This document shows positions 6,648 through 14,711 of a stretch of DNA of 16,663 nt, in pieces; within the stretch, counting starts at the first letter, position 1, and the number at the start of each line of letters is the position of its first letter. Source of the DNA: an uncultured Lachnospiraceae bacterium. Its GTDB lineage: Bacteria > Bacillota > Clostridia > Lachnospirales > Lachnospiraceae. The stretch spans positions 1 to 16,663 of the forward strand of contig CAJTLD010000060.1 of NCBI GenBank assembly GCA_910577065.1, in the 5' to 3' direction. The translations under genes were made by a program, and so were the position numbers. The notes beneath the pieces were generated by a model. That model searched no databases. It was not told where the DNA came from and saw nothing but the letters and a program-made list of their open reading frames with translations.

Positions 6648-8096
6648 ATGAATCATTTTGAAAATCTGAAACCGCAAAACGTATTCCGGTACTTTGGGGA
6701 AATCAGCCGTATTCCGCGCGGCTCTTACCATACAAAGCAAATCAGCCGTTATCTCGTTTCATTTGCCGCGGATCACGGGCTTACCTGTTACCAGGACGGG
6801 CACGATAACGTCATTATCATAAAAGAGGCTTCAAAAGGGTATGAACAGGCAGAGCCTGTGATTATCCAGGGGCATATGGATATGGTCTGTGAAAAAGAAG
6901 CGGATTGTAAAATTGATTTTGAATCGGATGGGCTGGATTTGTATGTAGAAGGGGACTTTTTAAAAGCGCGTGGCACCACGTTAGGCGCAGACGACGGGAT
7001 TGCGGTCGCTTATGCGCTTGCAATTTTAGACGATGATACGCTTATGCATCCTAAGCTTGAGGTTGTGATTACGTCCGATGAAGAGGTCGGGCTGCTTGGG
7101 GCAAAAGCCGCTGATCTTTCGATGCTTCAGGGACATATCCTTTTGAATATTGATTCGGATATCGAAGGGCATTTTCTGACCAGCTGCGCCGGGGGGCTGA
7201 CCGCTAAAACGGATATCCCGGCGACATACCGGATGAAAGAAGGCGTCGGTATAGCGCTTACGCTGCATGGCCTTTTGGGCGGCCATTCCGGAAGTGAAAT
7301 CGACAAAGAACGCGCCAATGCGGTAATTGAAATGGGCAGGATTTTAAGGTTCCTTAAAAAACGGATGGAAATCGGCATTGCAGCTTTTTCGGGAGGATTA
7401 AAGGACAACGCGATTCCAAGGGAAGCGGAGTGCCTTCTGGTTATTGCAAAAGGGCAAATGCAAGTTTTTGATTCGTATATTGCAGAGATAACGGAAATCC
7501 TGAAAAAAGAATATGCCGTTTCGGATCCGGGGCTTTGTGTCAGCGTTTTGATAAAAGAACAGAAGCAGTATGCCGTTTTGGATGCTGCGTCGATGCAAAA
7601 TGTCCTGTTTTATCTGGGTAACGTACCAAACGGCGTCATGCGCCGGAGCACAAATATCAAAGGACTGGTGGAAACCTCGTTAAACGCCGGGATTTCAAAG
7701 CTGGATGAGGATGCGTTTCGCGTTACTTCTTCGGTTCGCAGCAGCATAGGGAGCCGGAAAGCAGAACTGGCGGACAGACTGGCTTTGCTGGCTGAATATC
7801 TGGGCGGCACAATCCGTATAGAAGGAGATTATCCGGCATGGGAATACTGTGCGGATTCGAAACTTCGCGCGAAGGTGGCGGGCGTTTATTCTGACATGTT
7901 TGGAAAGGAGCCGGTTTTTGAAGCAATTCATGCAGGCCTTGAGTGCGGGATATTTTGTGATAAGATAAAAGGTTTGGACGCAGTATCGTTTGGCCCGGAT
8001 AATTTTGATATCCATACGCCGAAGGAGCGCTTAAGCATATCTTCTACAGAGCGTGTTTACCGGTTTTTGACAGAGCTGCTAAGGAGCATGCGCTGA
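6648..8096 (+). CDS. pepD: Aminoacyl-histidine dipeptidase (Xaa-His dipeptidase, M20 family)
   Basis: A 482-residue cytosolic zinc dipeptidase of the PepD type, which cleaves a broad range of dipeptides including Xaa-His such as carnosine. The metal ligands are all recognisable: H76 and D78 in IQGHMDMVCEK, D115 in TLGADDGIAVA, the catalytic E145-E146 in TSDEEVGLLGA, D169 in LLNIDSD, and the late histidine in AIHAGLECGIF. GGHSGSEID marks the start of the lid domain. The length is normal for the family and there is no signal peptide. Translation starts at the ATG preceded by a strong AGAGGAGG. It diverges from ylbJ across 30 bases and is followed after two bases by the M23 gene. A role in peptide scavenging is the usual one for this family. 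Confidence 0.95.
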   Translation: MNHFENLKPQNVFRYFGEISRIPRGSYHTKQISRYLVSFAADHGLTCYQDGHDNVIIIKEASKGYEQAEPVIIQGHMDMVCEKEADCKIDFESDGLDLYVEGDFLKARGTTLGADDGIAVAYALAILDDDTLMHPKLEVVITSDEEVGLLGAKAADLSMLQGHILLNIDSDIEGHFLTSCAGGLTAKTDIPATYRMKEGVGIALTLHGLLGGHSGSEIDKERANAVIEMGRILRFLKKRMEIGIAAFSGGLKDNAIPREAECLLVIAKGQMQVFDSYIAEITEILKKEYAVSDPGLCVSVLIKEQKQYAVLDAASMQNVLFYLGNVPNGVMRRSTNIKGLVETSLNAGISKLDEDAFRVTSSVRSSIGSRKAELADRLALLAEYLGGTIRIEGDYPAWEYCADSKLRAKVAGVYSDMFGKEPVFEAIHAGLECGIFCDKIKGLDAVSFGPDNFDIHTPKERLSISSTERVYRFLTELLRSMR

Positions 8097-8098
8097 GT

Positions 8099-8737
8099 TT
8101 GGCGTCGCTGCGCAAATATATTTCGTACTTTTTACTGTTCTTTCTGGTCGTGGTTGCAGACGCGTGGCTGTTTTTTTCTGTTTATCAGCAAAAAGGGACG
8201 GACGGGGAGGATGCGCTGAACGCGGTATGGGAGGATATCGTTTATTTTCCGGTGCCAACATCCGCATACGATAAGGAACGGTACAGTGTAAGTTTTGCGG
8301 ACAGCTGGATGGACAGCCGCAAATTCGGCGGGGAGCGTGTGCACGAAGGCTGCGATATTATGGCAGCCTTAAACAAACGGGGGCGGTATCCGGTTTTAAG
8401 CATTTCGGACGGATATGTGGAAAAAATGGGCTGGCTTAGGCTGGGCGGTTACCGGATTGGCGTACGCAGCCAGCATGGCGTATATTTTTATTATGCCCAT
8501 TTAAGCGACTATGCGCCGGAACTAGAAACCGGAGATGAAGTAAAGGCAGGGCAGTTACTGGGATTTATGGGGGATACCGGGTACAGTGAAACGGAAGGGA
8601 CGACCGGATATTTTCCGGTTCATCTGCACGTTGGGATCTATTTAGACGACGGGAACGGGGAGGAACAAAGCTACAATCCATACCCGTTTTTAAAAGAACT
8701 TGAGTCCCATAAGCTGACTTACTGGATTTGTGATTGA
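8099..8737 (+). CDS. Membrane-anchored M23 family metallopeptidase
   Basis: A 212-residue protein with one N-terminal membrane helix (about residues 8-28), a short linker and an extracellular M23 (LytM-type) domain. M23 enzymes cut peptide cross-links of peptidoglycan with a single zinc. The needed residues are present: H82 and D86 in VHEGCDIMA (HxxxD), H134 in YYAHL, and H175 and H177 in VHLHVGI. The enzyme is therefore likely active, unlike the degenerate Bacillus SpoIIQ, although size and topology resemble the SpoIIQ class. The only workable start is TTG at 8099, with AAGGAG 12 bases upstream, inside the end of pepD; no in-frame ATG precedes the membrane helix. Natural target and timing of expression are unknown. 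Its TGA lies just before the FAD protein gene. Confidence 0.88.
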   Translation: MASLRKYISYFLLFFLVVVADAWLFFSVYQQKGTDGEDALNAVWEDIVYFPVPTSAYDKERYSVSFADSWMDSRKFGGERVHEGCDIMAALNKRGRYPVLSISDGYVEKMGWLRLGGYRIGVRSQHGVYFYYAHLSDYAPELETGDEVKAGQLLGFMGDTGYSETEGTTGYFPVHLHVGIYLDDGNGEEQSYNPYPFLKELESHKLTYWICD

Positions 8738-8742
8738 AAGGA
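8738..8742 (+). promoter_or_regulatory. Ribosome binding site that sets the FAD protein start
   Basis: AAGGA begins right after the M23 stop codon and ends 6 bases before the GTG at 8749. The in-frame TTG at 8734 lies upstream of this site and inside the M23 stop region, so GTG is the better start and the FAD protein begins MKKVLVIGGG. Confidence 0.7.
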
Positions 8743-8748
8743 AAAAGC

Positions 8749-9969
8749 GTGAAAAAAGTACTGGTGATTGGCGGCGGCGCTTCCGGTATGGCGGCGGCCA
8801 TAGCGGCCGCGCGAAACGGCGCCGGAGTAGAGATATTGGAGCATAACAGGCAGCTTGGCAAAAAAATTCTTTCCACGGGGAACGGAAAGTGCAACTATAC
8901 AAACAGCAGGCAGGGCATACGCTGCTACAGAGGGGAAAACCCTGCCTTTGCGCTGCCTGTGTTCGGGCAGTTTGGTTTTGCGGAAACGGTAGAGTTTATG
9001 AAAGGGCTGGGTATTTTCCCGAAAGAACGGGACGGATATTTTTATCCGGCCAGCGGACAGGCTGTTTCGGTACAGGAAGCGCTTCGTATGGAGTTAAGAA
9101 GGCTTGGAGTGCGCGTGGCTTTGGAACGCGGCGTAACGAAAGTCCGGAAAAGAGGAGGCTCTTTTGAGGCGCGGGCAGGGCGGGAAACATGGCGTGCGGA
9201 TCGCTGCATTTTTGCCTGCGGCGGATTGGCGTTTGCAAAATCCGGAAGCGACGGCAGTGCGTTTTCTTTGATAGAGGAGCTTGGGCATACGTTTATCGAA
9301 CCGGTTCCGGCTTTGGTACAATTGAAGGCAAAACAGGATTTTTTTGCATCCGCCGCAGGAGTGCGGACAGATGGAACGGTTACGTTATATGTGGAAGGAA
9401 AGCAGGTTTGTTCGGACAGGGGAGAAATCCAGCTGACGGAAAGCGGGATTTCCGGCATACCGGCGTTTCAGGTCAGCCGCTATGCCGCAAGAGCGTTAAG
9501 CCGCCGGAAAAAGGTATGGGCGGCCCTGGATTTTGCGCCTTATCTGAACGAAGGGGAATTATACGAAGAATTGCAGTTTCGGTTTTCCAAGGGACGGGAT
9601 AAGACGGCGCAGGAGGCTTTGGTTGGTTTGTTCCCACAGAAGCTGATTTTGTTGTTTTTAAAGCAGAACCATATCGCTTTGCAAAAACCGGCCGGGGAGG
9701 TTTCCAATAAAACGCTGCGTATGCTGTGCGGGTTTATAAAGCGTGCGGTTGTAGATATTACGGGTACGAAGGGGTTTGACGCTGCGCAGGCGACGGCAGG
9801 CGGCGTGGATACGGCGGAGATTTGCCCGGATACGTTAGAGTCTTATCTGGTTCCGGGGCTTTACTTTGCGGGGGAAGTGATTGATATTGACGGCATGTGC
9901 GGCGGGTATAATTTGCAGTGGGCATGGTCTTCCGGATATGTGGCGGGGATGCATGCGGCGTTGGATTAG
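8749..9969 (+). CDS. HI0933/YhiN family FAD-dependent oxidoreductase
   Basis: A 406-residue flavoprotein of the HI0933/YhiN family (often named aminoacetone oxidase family or BaiN-like). The FAD-binding Rossmann motif is VLVIGGGASGMAAAIAAARNG at the N-terminus, followed by the family hallmark LGKKILSTGNGKCNYTN. The closing segment YFAGEVIDIDGMCGGYNLQWAWSSGY is the second conserved FAD contact. The true substrate of most members is not established; one clostridial relative, BaiN, acts in bile acid dehydroxylation, but this family is so broad that such a role cannot be inferred here. The protein is cytosolic. It follows the M23 gene by 11 bases and is followed after 13 bases by the first permease, so it is probably in the same transcript. 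Confidence 0.9.
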   Translation: MKKVLVIGGGASGMAAAIAAARNGAGVEILEHNRQLGKKILSTGNGKCNYTNSRQGIRCYRGENPAFALPVFGQFGFAETVEFMKGLGIFPKERDGYFYPASGQAVSVQEALRMELRRLGVRVALERGVTKVRKRGGSFEARAGRETWRADRCIFACGGLAFAKSGSDGSAFSLIEELGHTFIEPVPALVQLKAKQDFFASAAGVRTDGTVTLYVEGKQVCSDRGEIQLTESGISGIPAFQVSRYAARALSRRKKVWAALDFAPYLNEGELYEELQFRFSKGRDKTAQEALVGLFPQKLILLFLKQNHIALQKPAGEVSNKTLRMLCGFIKRAVVDITGTKGFDAAQATAGGVDTAEICPDTLESYLVPGLYFAGEVIDIDGMCGGYNLQWAWSSGYVAGMHAALD

Positions 9970-9982
9970 AAGGGGGTATAAC

Positions 9983-11455
9983 ATGAATTTTATAAGAAGG
10001 GCGGGTATCTATCTGATACGCAAAAAAGGAAGGACACTGCTTATGCTTTGTTTGCTGCTGTTTATGTCTTTGTTTGTTCTGGTCGGTATTTCCTTTTTGA
10101 AGAGCGCGCAAAGCGAACTGGACCGGCTGCGCTTAAGTATGGCGTCTGGGTTTGTTTTGGAAGTAAATACAGAAAATGAACTGTACCGCGAACATATCAG
10201 CTTTGAAAAGGGAGGAGGCGCTTCGATATATACCGGGCCTATGATTTCCCGGGAAATGATTGAAAAGATCTGCTCTATAGACGGGGTGAAAGATTATATT
10301 GCGGAGTTGTTTGGATACTGTTTATGGACGGATTTAAAGCTTAGGCCGGGAATGTGGGCGGATACCCAGCCGATCCCGGATGATCCGTATATCACAGAAG
10401 AGGCGCTGGAACTGGCACGTCATGAGGTCGGTATCAGCTCCTGCAGGAACGGGGCGGAGCAGAAATACTTCAGGACAGGCGCGCTTACAATTGTGGAAGG
10501 GCGCAACATTGAAGAAGAAGATCAGTATAAGGCGGTGATTTCTGACTGGATAGCAAAGCAGAACCGTCTCTCGGTAGGGGATACCGTTACGCTGGAAACC
10601 AAAGAAGGAATATATCAATTCAGCGACGATCCGTTAAAGACTTTGGGAGAACCGATAAAGGTTGAGATTGTCGGGGTGTTTCATGCAAATTTTAGCCAGG
10701 AATCTTCGCCGTATACGGCGGAAAACGGCCTGATAGAAAATTATATATATACAGATATGGATACCTATTATAAGCAGCGTGAAAACCGGCAGCAGAAAAA
10801 CGGCGGCGGTTCTACGCCGGACGAATATGATAAAGTTGAATTTTTGGTAGAAGATCCAAAAGAGCTGGATTCTATTATGCGGCAGGTTGAAAGCAGGGAA
10901 GATTTGGATTTTGAGAATATGGAACTTGTGGTAGACGATATGGATTTTATGGCTTCGGCAAAGCCCTACAGCCGGATCCGGATTTTTGCCATGCTGCTTT
11001 TTGCAGTGGGGCTTGGCGGACTGGGAATGATCCTGTTTTTTTTGATGCGGCTTTGGATGTATGGACGCAGGAATGAAGTGGCAATTTTGCGTTCGGTCGG
11101 AATGAAAAAAAGGGAAATTCTGGGGCAGATGCTGACAGAATGCCTGTTTGTATCGGCAGCGGCAATTGTAACCGCCTTGTTTTTATCAGGGCCGGTACTG
11201 CATCAATGTGCGTCTATGGCAGAACGTGCGGCCGCGCCAAATCCGGATCAGGAGAAATATCAAGTTACACTGTCAGTCTATCATACGCCTGAGATAACAA
11301 AAACGTCGTCGGATGAAGTGATATTAGCCCATACGGTTTCCAAGGAAGCGGCGCTTTTTGCAGTCTTGTTTGTATGCGGCGTTTCAGCGGTAAGCGTAAT
11401 CTTATCGTCTGCGCATTTAAACGGTTTGACGCCAAAACAGGCCGCGTCTTTGTAG
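9983..11455 (+). CDS. FtsX/MacB-type ABC transporter permease (first subunit)
   Basis: A 490-residue permease with the MacB/FtsX layout: one membrane helix near the N-terminus (about 18-40), a large extracytoplasmic domain, and three helices near the C-terminus (about 330-352, 386-405 and 456-476). The cytoplasmic segment NEVAILRSVGMKKREILGQ is the FtsX coupling element that contacts the ATPase. The extracytoplasmic segment VEGRNIEEEDQYKAVISD then LSVGDTVTL is the MacB-core pattern and is matched closely in the second permease. The start is ATG 9983, with AAGGGGG six bases upstream; the open frame upstream overlaps the FAD gene and is rejected. Substrate is unknown; such exporters move peptides, lipoproteins or antibiotics, or pass force to cell-wall enzymes. 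Confidence 0.9.
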   Translation: MNFIRRAGIYLIRKKGRTLLMLCLLLFMSLFVLVGISFLKSAQSELDRLRLSMASGFVLEVNTENELYREHISFEKGGGASIYTGPMISREMIEKICSIDGVKDYIAELFGYCLWTDLKLRPGMWADTQPIPDDPYITEEALELARHEVGISSCRNGAEQKYFRTGALTIVEGRNIEEEDQYKAVISDWIAKQNRLSVGDTVTLETKEGIYQFSDDPLKTLGEPIKVEIVGVFHANFSQESSPYTAENGLIENYIYTDMDTYYKQRENRQQKNGGGSTPDEYDKVEFLVEDPKELDSIMRQVESREDLDFENMELVVDDMDFMASAKPYSRIRIFAMLLFAVGLGGLGMILFFLMRLWMYGRRNEVAILRSVGMKKREILGQMLTECLFVSAAAIVTALFLSGPVLHQCASMAERAAAPNPDQEKYQVTLSVYHTPEITKTSSDEVILAHTVSKEAALFAVLFVCGVSAVSVILSSAHLNGLTPKQAASL

Positions 11456-11484
11456 GAACCATAGAAACAAAGGAGGTATTCGCT

Positions 11485-12147
11485 ATGGGGGAATTTGTAC
11501 TGAAAGATATTGTTTATTATTACAGTAAGGACAGGCTGATTCTGGATCATATCAGCCAGACGTTTGAAAGCGGCAAAATTTACGTTATTTTAGGCCCGTC
11601 CGGGTGTGGGAAAACGACGCTTTTGTCTTTGCTGGGCGGACTTGACGTGCCCAAAGAAGGCGCTATCTTGTTTTGCGGGAAGGAAGTCGGGAAAAAACAG
11701 CTTGAAGAGCACCGCCGTACCAACGTTTCATTTGTGTTCCAGAATTACAACCTGATCGACTATATGACGCCGGAAGAAAACGTAAAGCTGACGGCGAAGC
11801 GGGACGCCCTTGCGGTTTTGGAACAGCTTGGGCTTTCCAGAGAGGAAGCGAAGCGGAATGTGCGAAAGCTTTCCGGCGGGCAGCAGCAGCGCGTCGCTAT
11901 TGCCCGTGCCCTTGCGTCGGAAAACCCGGTTATTTTAGCGGATGAGCCGACCGGGAACTTAGACGAAACAACGGCTATGGGCATTATGGACGTATTTTGG
12001 GAAGCGGCAAAGGTTTACGGCAAATGTGTGATTATTGTGACGCATTCCCATGAGGTTGCAAAGCGGGCGGACGTTATTTTTGAACTGAAACACGGGACAA
12101 TGAACTGCATAAAGGCCGGGGATTTAAAGGCAGCCGCGGAAGCGTAG
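11485..12147 (+). CDS. ABC transporter ATP-binding protein (MacB/LolD/FtsE type)
   Basis: The 220-residue nucleotide-binding subunit has every ABC motif: Walker A GPSGCGKTT at 37-45, Q-loop glutamine 86 in VFQNYNL, signature LSGGQ at 129-133, Walker B VILADEP at 149-155 with the D-loop GNLD, and the switch histidine 187 in IVTHSHE. ADEPTGNLD and GGLD place it in the MacB/LolD/FtsE branch that partners FtsX-type permeases. I chose ATG 11485 because AAAGGAGG is 8 bases upstream; the open frame further upstream runs inside the first permease. It sits between the two permease genes, with gaps of 29 and 19 bases, and presumably energises both. Confidence 0.95.
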   Translation: MGEFVLKDIVYYYSKDRLILDHISQTFESGKIYVILGPSGCGKTTLLSLLGGLDVPKEGAILFCGKEVGKKQLEEHRRTNVSFVFQNYNLIDYMTPEENVKLTAKRDALAVLEQLGLSREEAKRNVRKLSGGQQQRVAIARALASENPVILADEPTGNLDETTAMGIMDVFWEAAKVYGKCVIIVTHSHEVAKRADVIFELKHGTMNCIKAGDLKAAAEA

Positions 12148-12166
12148 AACGAAAGGGGGGATTGGG

Positions 12167-13483
12167 ATGCGTGTTTTTGAGCGGGCATGGCTGTATTTGT
12201 CGCGAAATAAAGCAAGATTCGGGATACTGTTTACGCTGCTTTTGGTCATCTGTACGCTTGTGACGCTCTGCGTTTCGGTCGGAAATGCGGCCAAAACTTC
12301 TCTGGATTCGCTCAGGGAACGCTTGGGAGGGTATTTTCAGGTGAAAAGCAGTCCGGATCAGGGCTATTTTGAGTTTGTAAGCGATACGATGGTGCAGGAT
12401 ATTTTAGCGGCCGGGGGAATCAAAGCCTATAACGGGATGGATACCAGGTATTTTTATGCGGAAGGCATAGAACTTGAGCCGGGGCGCTTTACGGGGGAAG
12501 GGGACAAAAAAGCAAGGCTTGCGAGGGTTTTAGGAAACACGGACACAAGCTTAAGCGAATACTTTCTGCTCCGGTATTACGAACTGGAAGAAGGAAGGCA
12601 TATTTCCCCGGACGATCGCAATAAGGCGCTTATATCGGCGGAATTGGCCGAAAGGAACGGCCTGTCTGTCGGAGACCGTATTTCCCTGCGGATAGACGAG
12701 GAAAAGCTGGATGAGGAACAAAAAAAGCAGGTAAAGTCCCATACGGCTGAGGTGGCGGGAATTTACGGCATTGAAACGGCTATGGGAGCCGTAAGCGGCG
12801 ATTTGGCGGAATGTGATTTGGAATATAATTTTATTTTTACGGATACGGCGTTTATTCGGGAGTTTTATGAGGATCTCGGAGCAGGGACACAAGTTTATCT
12901 GGACGGGGTATCGTTTTTTGTCAAAGATCCCAGGGAACTGGATCGGATCGCGGGTTCGCTTGCGGATATCGGAAATTACAACTGGGACGGATATGAAGTT
13001 GTTAAGAACAATAAGGCGTATGAAGCCTCGGCCGTGCCGTTAGAGCGTTTGTCAGGGGTTGTGTCCGTGATGGTATTTGCCATTGCCATTATAAGCGCGA
13101 TCATGCTTTCGTTGATTTTGTTCCTCTGGATGCGGGAAAGGGTACATGAGATTGGCGTTTACCTTTCGCTCGGGAAGACGTGGCGGGAGATTTTGGGGCA
13201 GCATATTTTAGAAAACCTGCTGGTGGCCGCCATGGCATTTTTCATTGCCTGCGGAATTTGCCGGATTGCGTCGGAAACGGTGGAACAGGCAGTAAGAACG
13301 GCGTTTTTTGAGGAGGCCGGCGAAGAGGCGGAGGCAAAACTACCGCAGCTTGTGGAGATGGGAATAACAGAACTTGCAGAGGTGGCTGCAATAGGGAGCC
13401 TGATTGTCGTTTTGTCTACGGCAGTTTCGTCCGCGGCGGTTTTGCGGATGCGTCCGAAAGACGTGCTGTCTTTGATGAGTTAA
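12167..13483 (+). CDS. FtsX/MacB-type ABC transporter permease (second subunit)
   Basis: A 438-residue permease with the same plan as the first: a membrane helix at about 17-40, an extracytoplasmic domain, and three C-terminal helices at about 297-322, 349-366 and 405-428. The coupling segment HEIGVYLSLGKTWREILGQ parallels that of the first permease, and EEGRHISPDDRNKALIS then LSVGDRISL matches its extracytoplasmic core, so the two are paralogues. Between helices 3 and 4 lies an acidic loop rich in Glu and Ala (about 370-400). AAAGGGGGG six bases before the ATG is a good binding site. The likely complex is a heterodimer of the two permeases with an ATPase dimer. No histidine kinase or response regulator is next to it, unlike Bce-type detoxification modules. 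Confidence 0.9.
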   Translation: MRVFERAWLYLSRNKARFGILFTLLLVICTLVTLCVSVGNAAKTSLDSLRERLGGYFQVKSSPDQGYFEFVSDTMVQDILAAGGIKAYNGMDTRYFYAEGIELEPGRFTGEGDKKARLARVLGNTDTSLSEYFLLRYYELEEGRHISPDDRNKALISAELAERNGLSVGDRISLRIDEEKLDEEQKKQVKSHTAEVAGIYGIETAMGAVSGDLAECDLEYNFIFTDTAFIREFYEDLGAGTQVYLDGVSFFVKDPRELDRIAGSLADIGNYNWDGYEVVKNNKAYEASAVPLERLSGVVSVMVFAIAIISAIMLSLILFLWMRERVHEIGVYLSLGKTWREILGQHILENLLVAAMAFFIACGICRIASETVEQAVRTAFFEEAGEEAEAKLPQLVEMGITELAEVAAIGSLIVVLSTAVSSAAVLRMRPKDVLSLMS

Positions 13484-13502
13484 AAGGAGGGAGTTTTTTT
13501 TA

Positions 13503-13531
13503 TTGCCAAGTCGGGCGTCAGGCGATATAAT
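13503..13531 (+). promoter_or_regulatory. Near-consensus SigA promoter for tyrA-aroA
   Basis: TTGCCA at 13503-13508 (five of six to TTGACA) is followed after exactly 17 bases by a perfect TATAAT at 13526-13531. Transcription would start near 13538, giving a leader of about 50 bases before the tyrA ATG at 13590. It is the best promoter I can find in the window and marks the break between the ABC cassette and the aromatic genes. I see no T-box, riboswitch fold or clear terminator in the short leader. Confidence 0.72.
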
Positions 13532-13573
13532 GAATAAGAAATTTTGCCTTTTGAACCGTTTTGGGCAGAAACG

Positions 13574-13582
13574 AAAGGGAGG
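13574..13582 (+). promoter_or_regulatory. Ribosome binding site that sets the tyrA start
   Basis: AAAGGGAGG ends 7 bases before the ATG at 13590. In-frame starts further upstream (TTG 13503, ATG 13530) fall on the -35 and -10 elements of the promoter, so they could not be used by the transcript made there. Confidence 0.75.
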
Positions 13583-13589
13583 TCTTCTT

Positions 13590-14687
13590 ATGTCTGTACA
13601 AACGCTTGGATTTATCGGCCTGGGGTTAATCGGCGGGTCTATTGTAAAAACCGTAAGGCGGATTCATCCGGATATCCGTATGATCGCCCTGTCCGGCCGC
13701 CAGTCTACAATTACAAAAGCCTTTGAGGAAGGCCTGATTGAAAACCAAAAAAACGCGTCCGTGGAGGATTTTTCGGAATGCGATATTGTATTTTTGTGCA
13801 CGCCGGTGCAGCAGAACCTGGTATATTTAAAACAGCTTAAGGATGTGATAAAAGAGTCCTGTATCCTTACGGACGTGGGCAGCGTCAAAGGGGATATTCA
13901 CCAGGCGGTTCGGGAACTGGGTCTGGAAGCGCACTTTATCGGCGGTCATCCGATGGCCGGCTCGGAGAAAACAGGGCTTGCGAACGCAACGGCTTATCTG
14001 CTTGAAAATGCATATTATATTTTAACGCCGACGGCGTCGGTCGATACGTCTTATGTACGCAAAATCCGGGATTTCGCCGCGTCTTTAGGCGCAATTCCCA
14101 TGGTGCTTGACGCAGGGACGCACGATGCGGCTACGGCGGCTATCAGCCATCTGCCGCATGTGCTTGCCGCGACGCTGGTCAACTTTGTTAAAGAATCGGA
14201 CAATCCGGAAGAAACGATGAAAACGATTGCCGCAGGGGGATTTAAGGATATTACAAGGATCGCTTCGTCTTCTCCTGTCATGTGGGAGGAAATATGCCTG
14301 GCCAACCAAAAAAAGCTGCTTTTTATGCTGGACGCCTACCAAAAAAGCCTTTCTCAAATCCGTGAAAAGATAGCGAAGTCGGACGCGTCCGGGATAGGCA
14401 GTTTTTTTCAGGCGGCAAAGGATTACCGTGATTCCCTGACGGTTACGCCGAAAGGCCGCCTTAAGACGGTATTTGAACTTTATTGCGATCTGATTGACGA
14501 AGCGGGCGGGATTGCCACAATTGCCACCATTCTTGCAAGCAACAATCTCAATATCAAAAATATCGGGATTATCCACAACCGTGAATTTGAAGAAGGCGTG
14601 CTGAAAATTGAAATGTACGATCGGGTTTCGTACGATCGTACGGTTGCATTGCTGCGCAAATACCATTATACGGTGTACGAACGTTAA
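13590..14687 (+). CDS. tyrA: Prephenate dehydrogenase with C-terminal ACT domain
   Basis: TyrA oxidatively decarboxylates prephenate to 4-hydroxyphenylpyruvate with NAD(P)+, the step leading to tyrosine. The 365-residue protein starts with the nucleotide-binding GLGLIGGS (residues 10-17), then DVGSVKG at about 95-101 and the substrate-binding GGHPMAGSEKTG at about 118-129. Residues from about 296 form an ACT domain (DEAGGIATIATILAS, then NIKNIGI), as in Bacillus TyrA, which suggests feedback control by an aromatic amino acid. There is no fused chorismate mutase domain. The gene begins about 50 bases after a strong promoter and is followed by aroA after 24 AT-rich bases. Confidence 0.95.
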   Translation: MSVQTLGFIGLGLIGGSIVKTVRRIHPDIRMIALSGRQSTITKAFEEGLIENQKNASVEDFSECDIVFLCTPVQQNLVYLKQLKDVIKESCILTDVGSVKGDIHQAVRELGLEAHFIGGHPMAGSEKTGLANATAYLLENAYYILTPTASVDTSYVRKIRDFAASLGAIPMVLDAGTHDAATAAISHLPHVLAATLVNFVKESDNPEETMKTIAAGGFKDITRIASSSPVMWEEICLANQKKLLFMLDAYQKSLSQIREKIAKSDASGIGSFFQAAKDYRDSLTVTPKGRLKTVFELYCDLIDEAGGIATIATILASNNLNIKNIGIIHNREFEEGVLKIEMYDRVSYDRTVALLRKYHYTVYER

Positions 14688-14711
14688 TTTTTTATAAAAG
14701 AAAGGATTTTT

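Noticed and set aside
9881..9982. Upstream extension of the first permease by 34 codons
   Set aside because: It overlaps the conserved end of the FAD protein; the AAGGGGG site and the family N-terminus fit ATG 9983.
11374..11484. Upstream extension of the ABC ATPase by 37 codons
   Set aside because: It runs within the first permease, and AAAGGAGG directs translation to ATG 11485.
13451..13501. CGTC-CGAAA-GACG hairpin plus eight-T run as a terminator of the ABC cassette
   Set aside because: The four-pair stem lies inside the permease coding region about 30 bases before the T-run, so the two do not form a rho-independent terminator.
14615..14642. Repeated GTACGATCG and a 14 bp palindrome CGTACGATCGTACG in tyrA
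   Set aside because: They fall in the ACT-domain coding sequence, where two Tyr-Asp-Arg tripeptides use the same codons; no regulatory context is visible.
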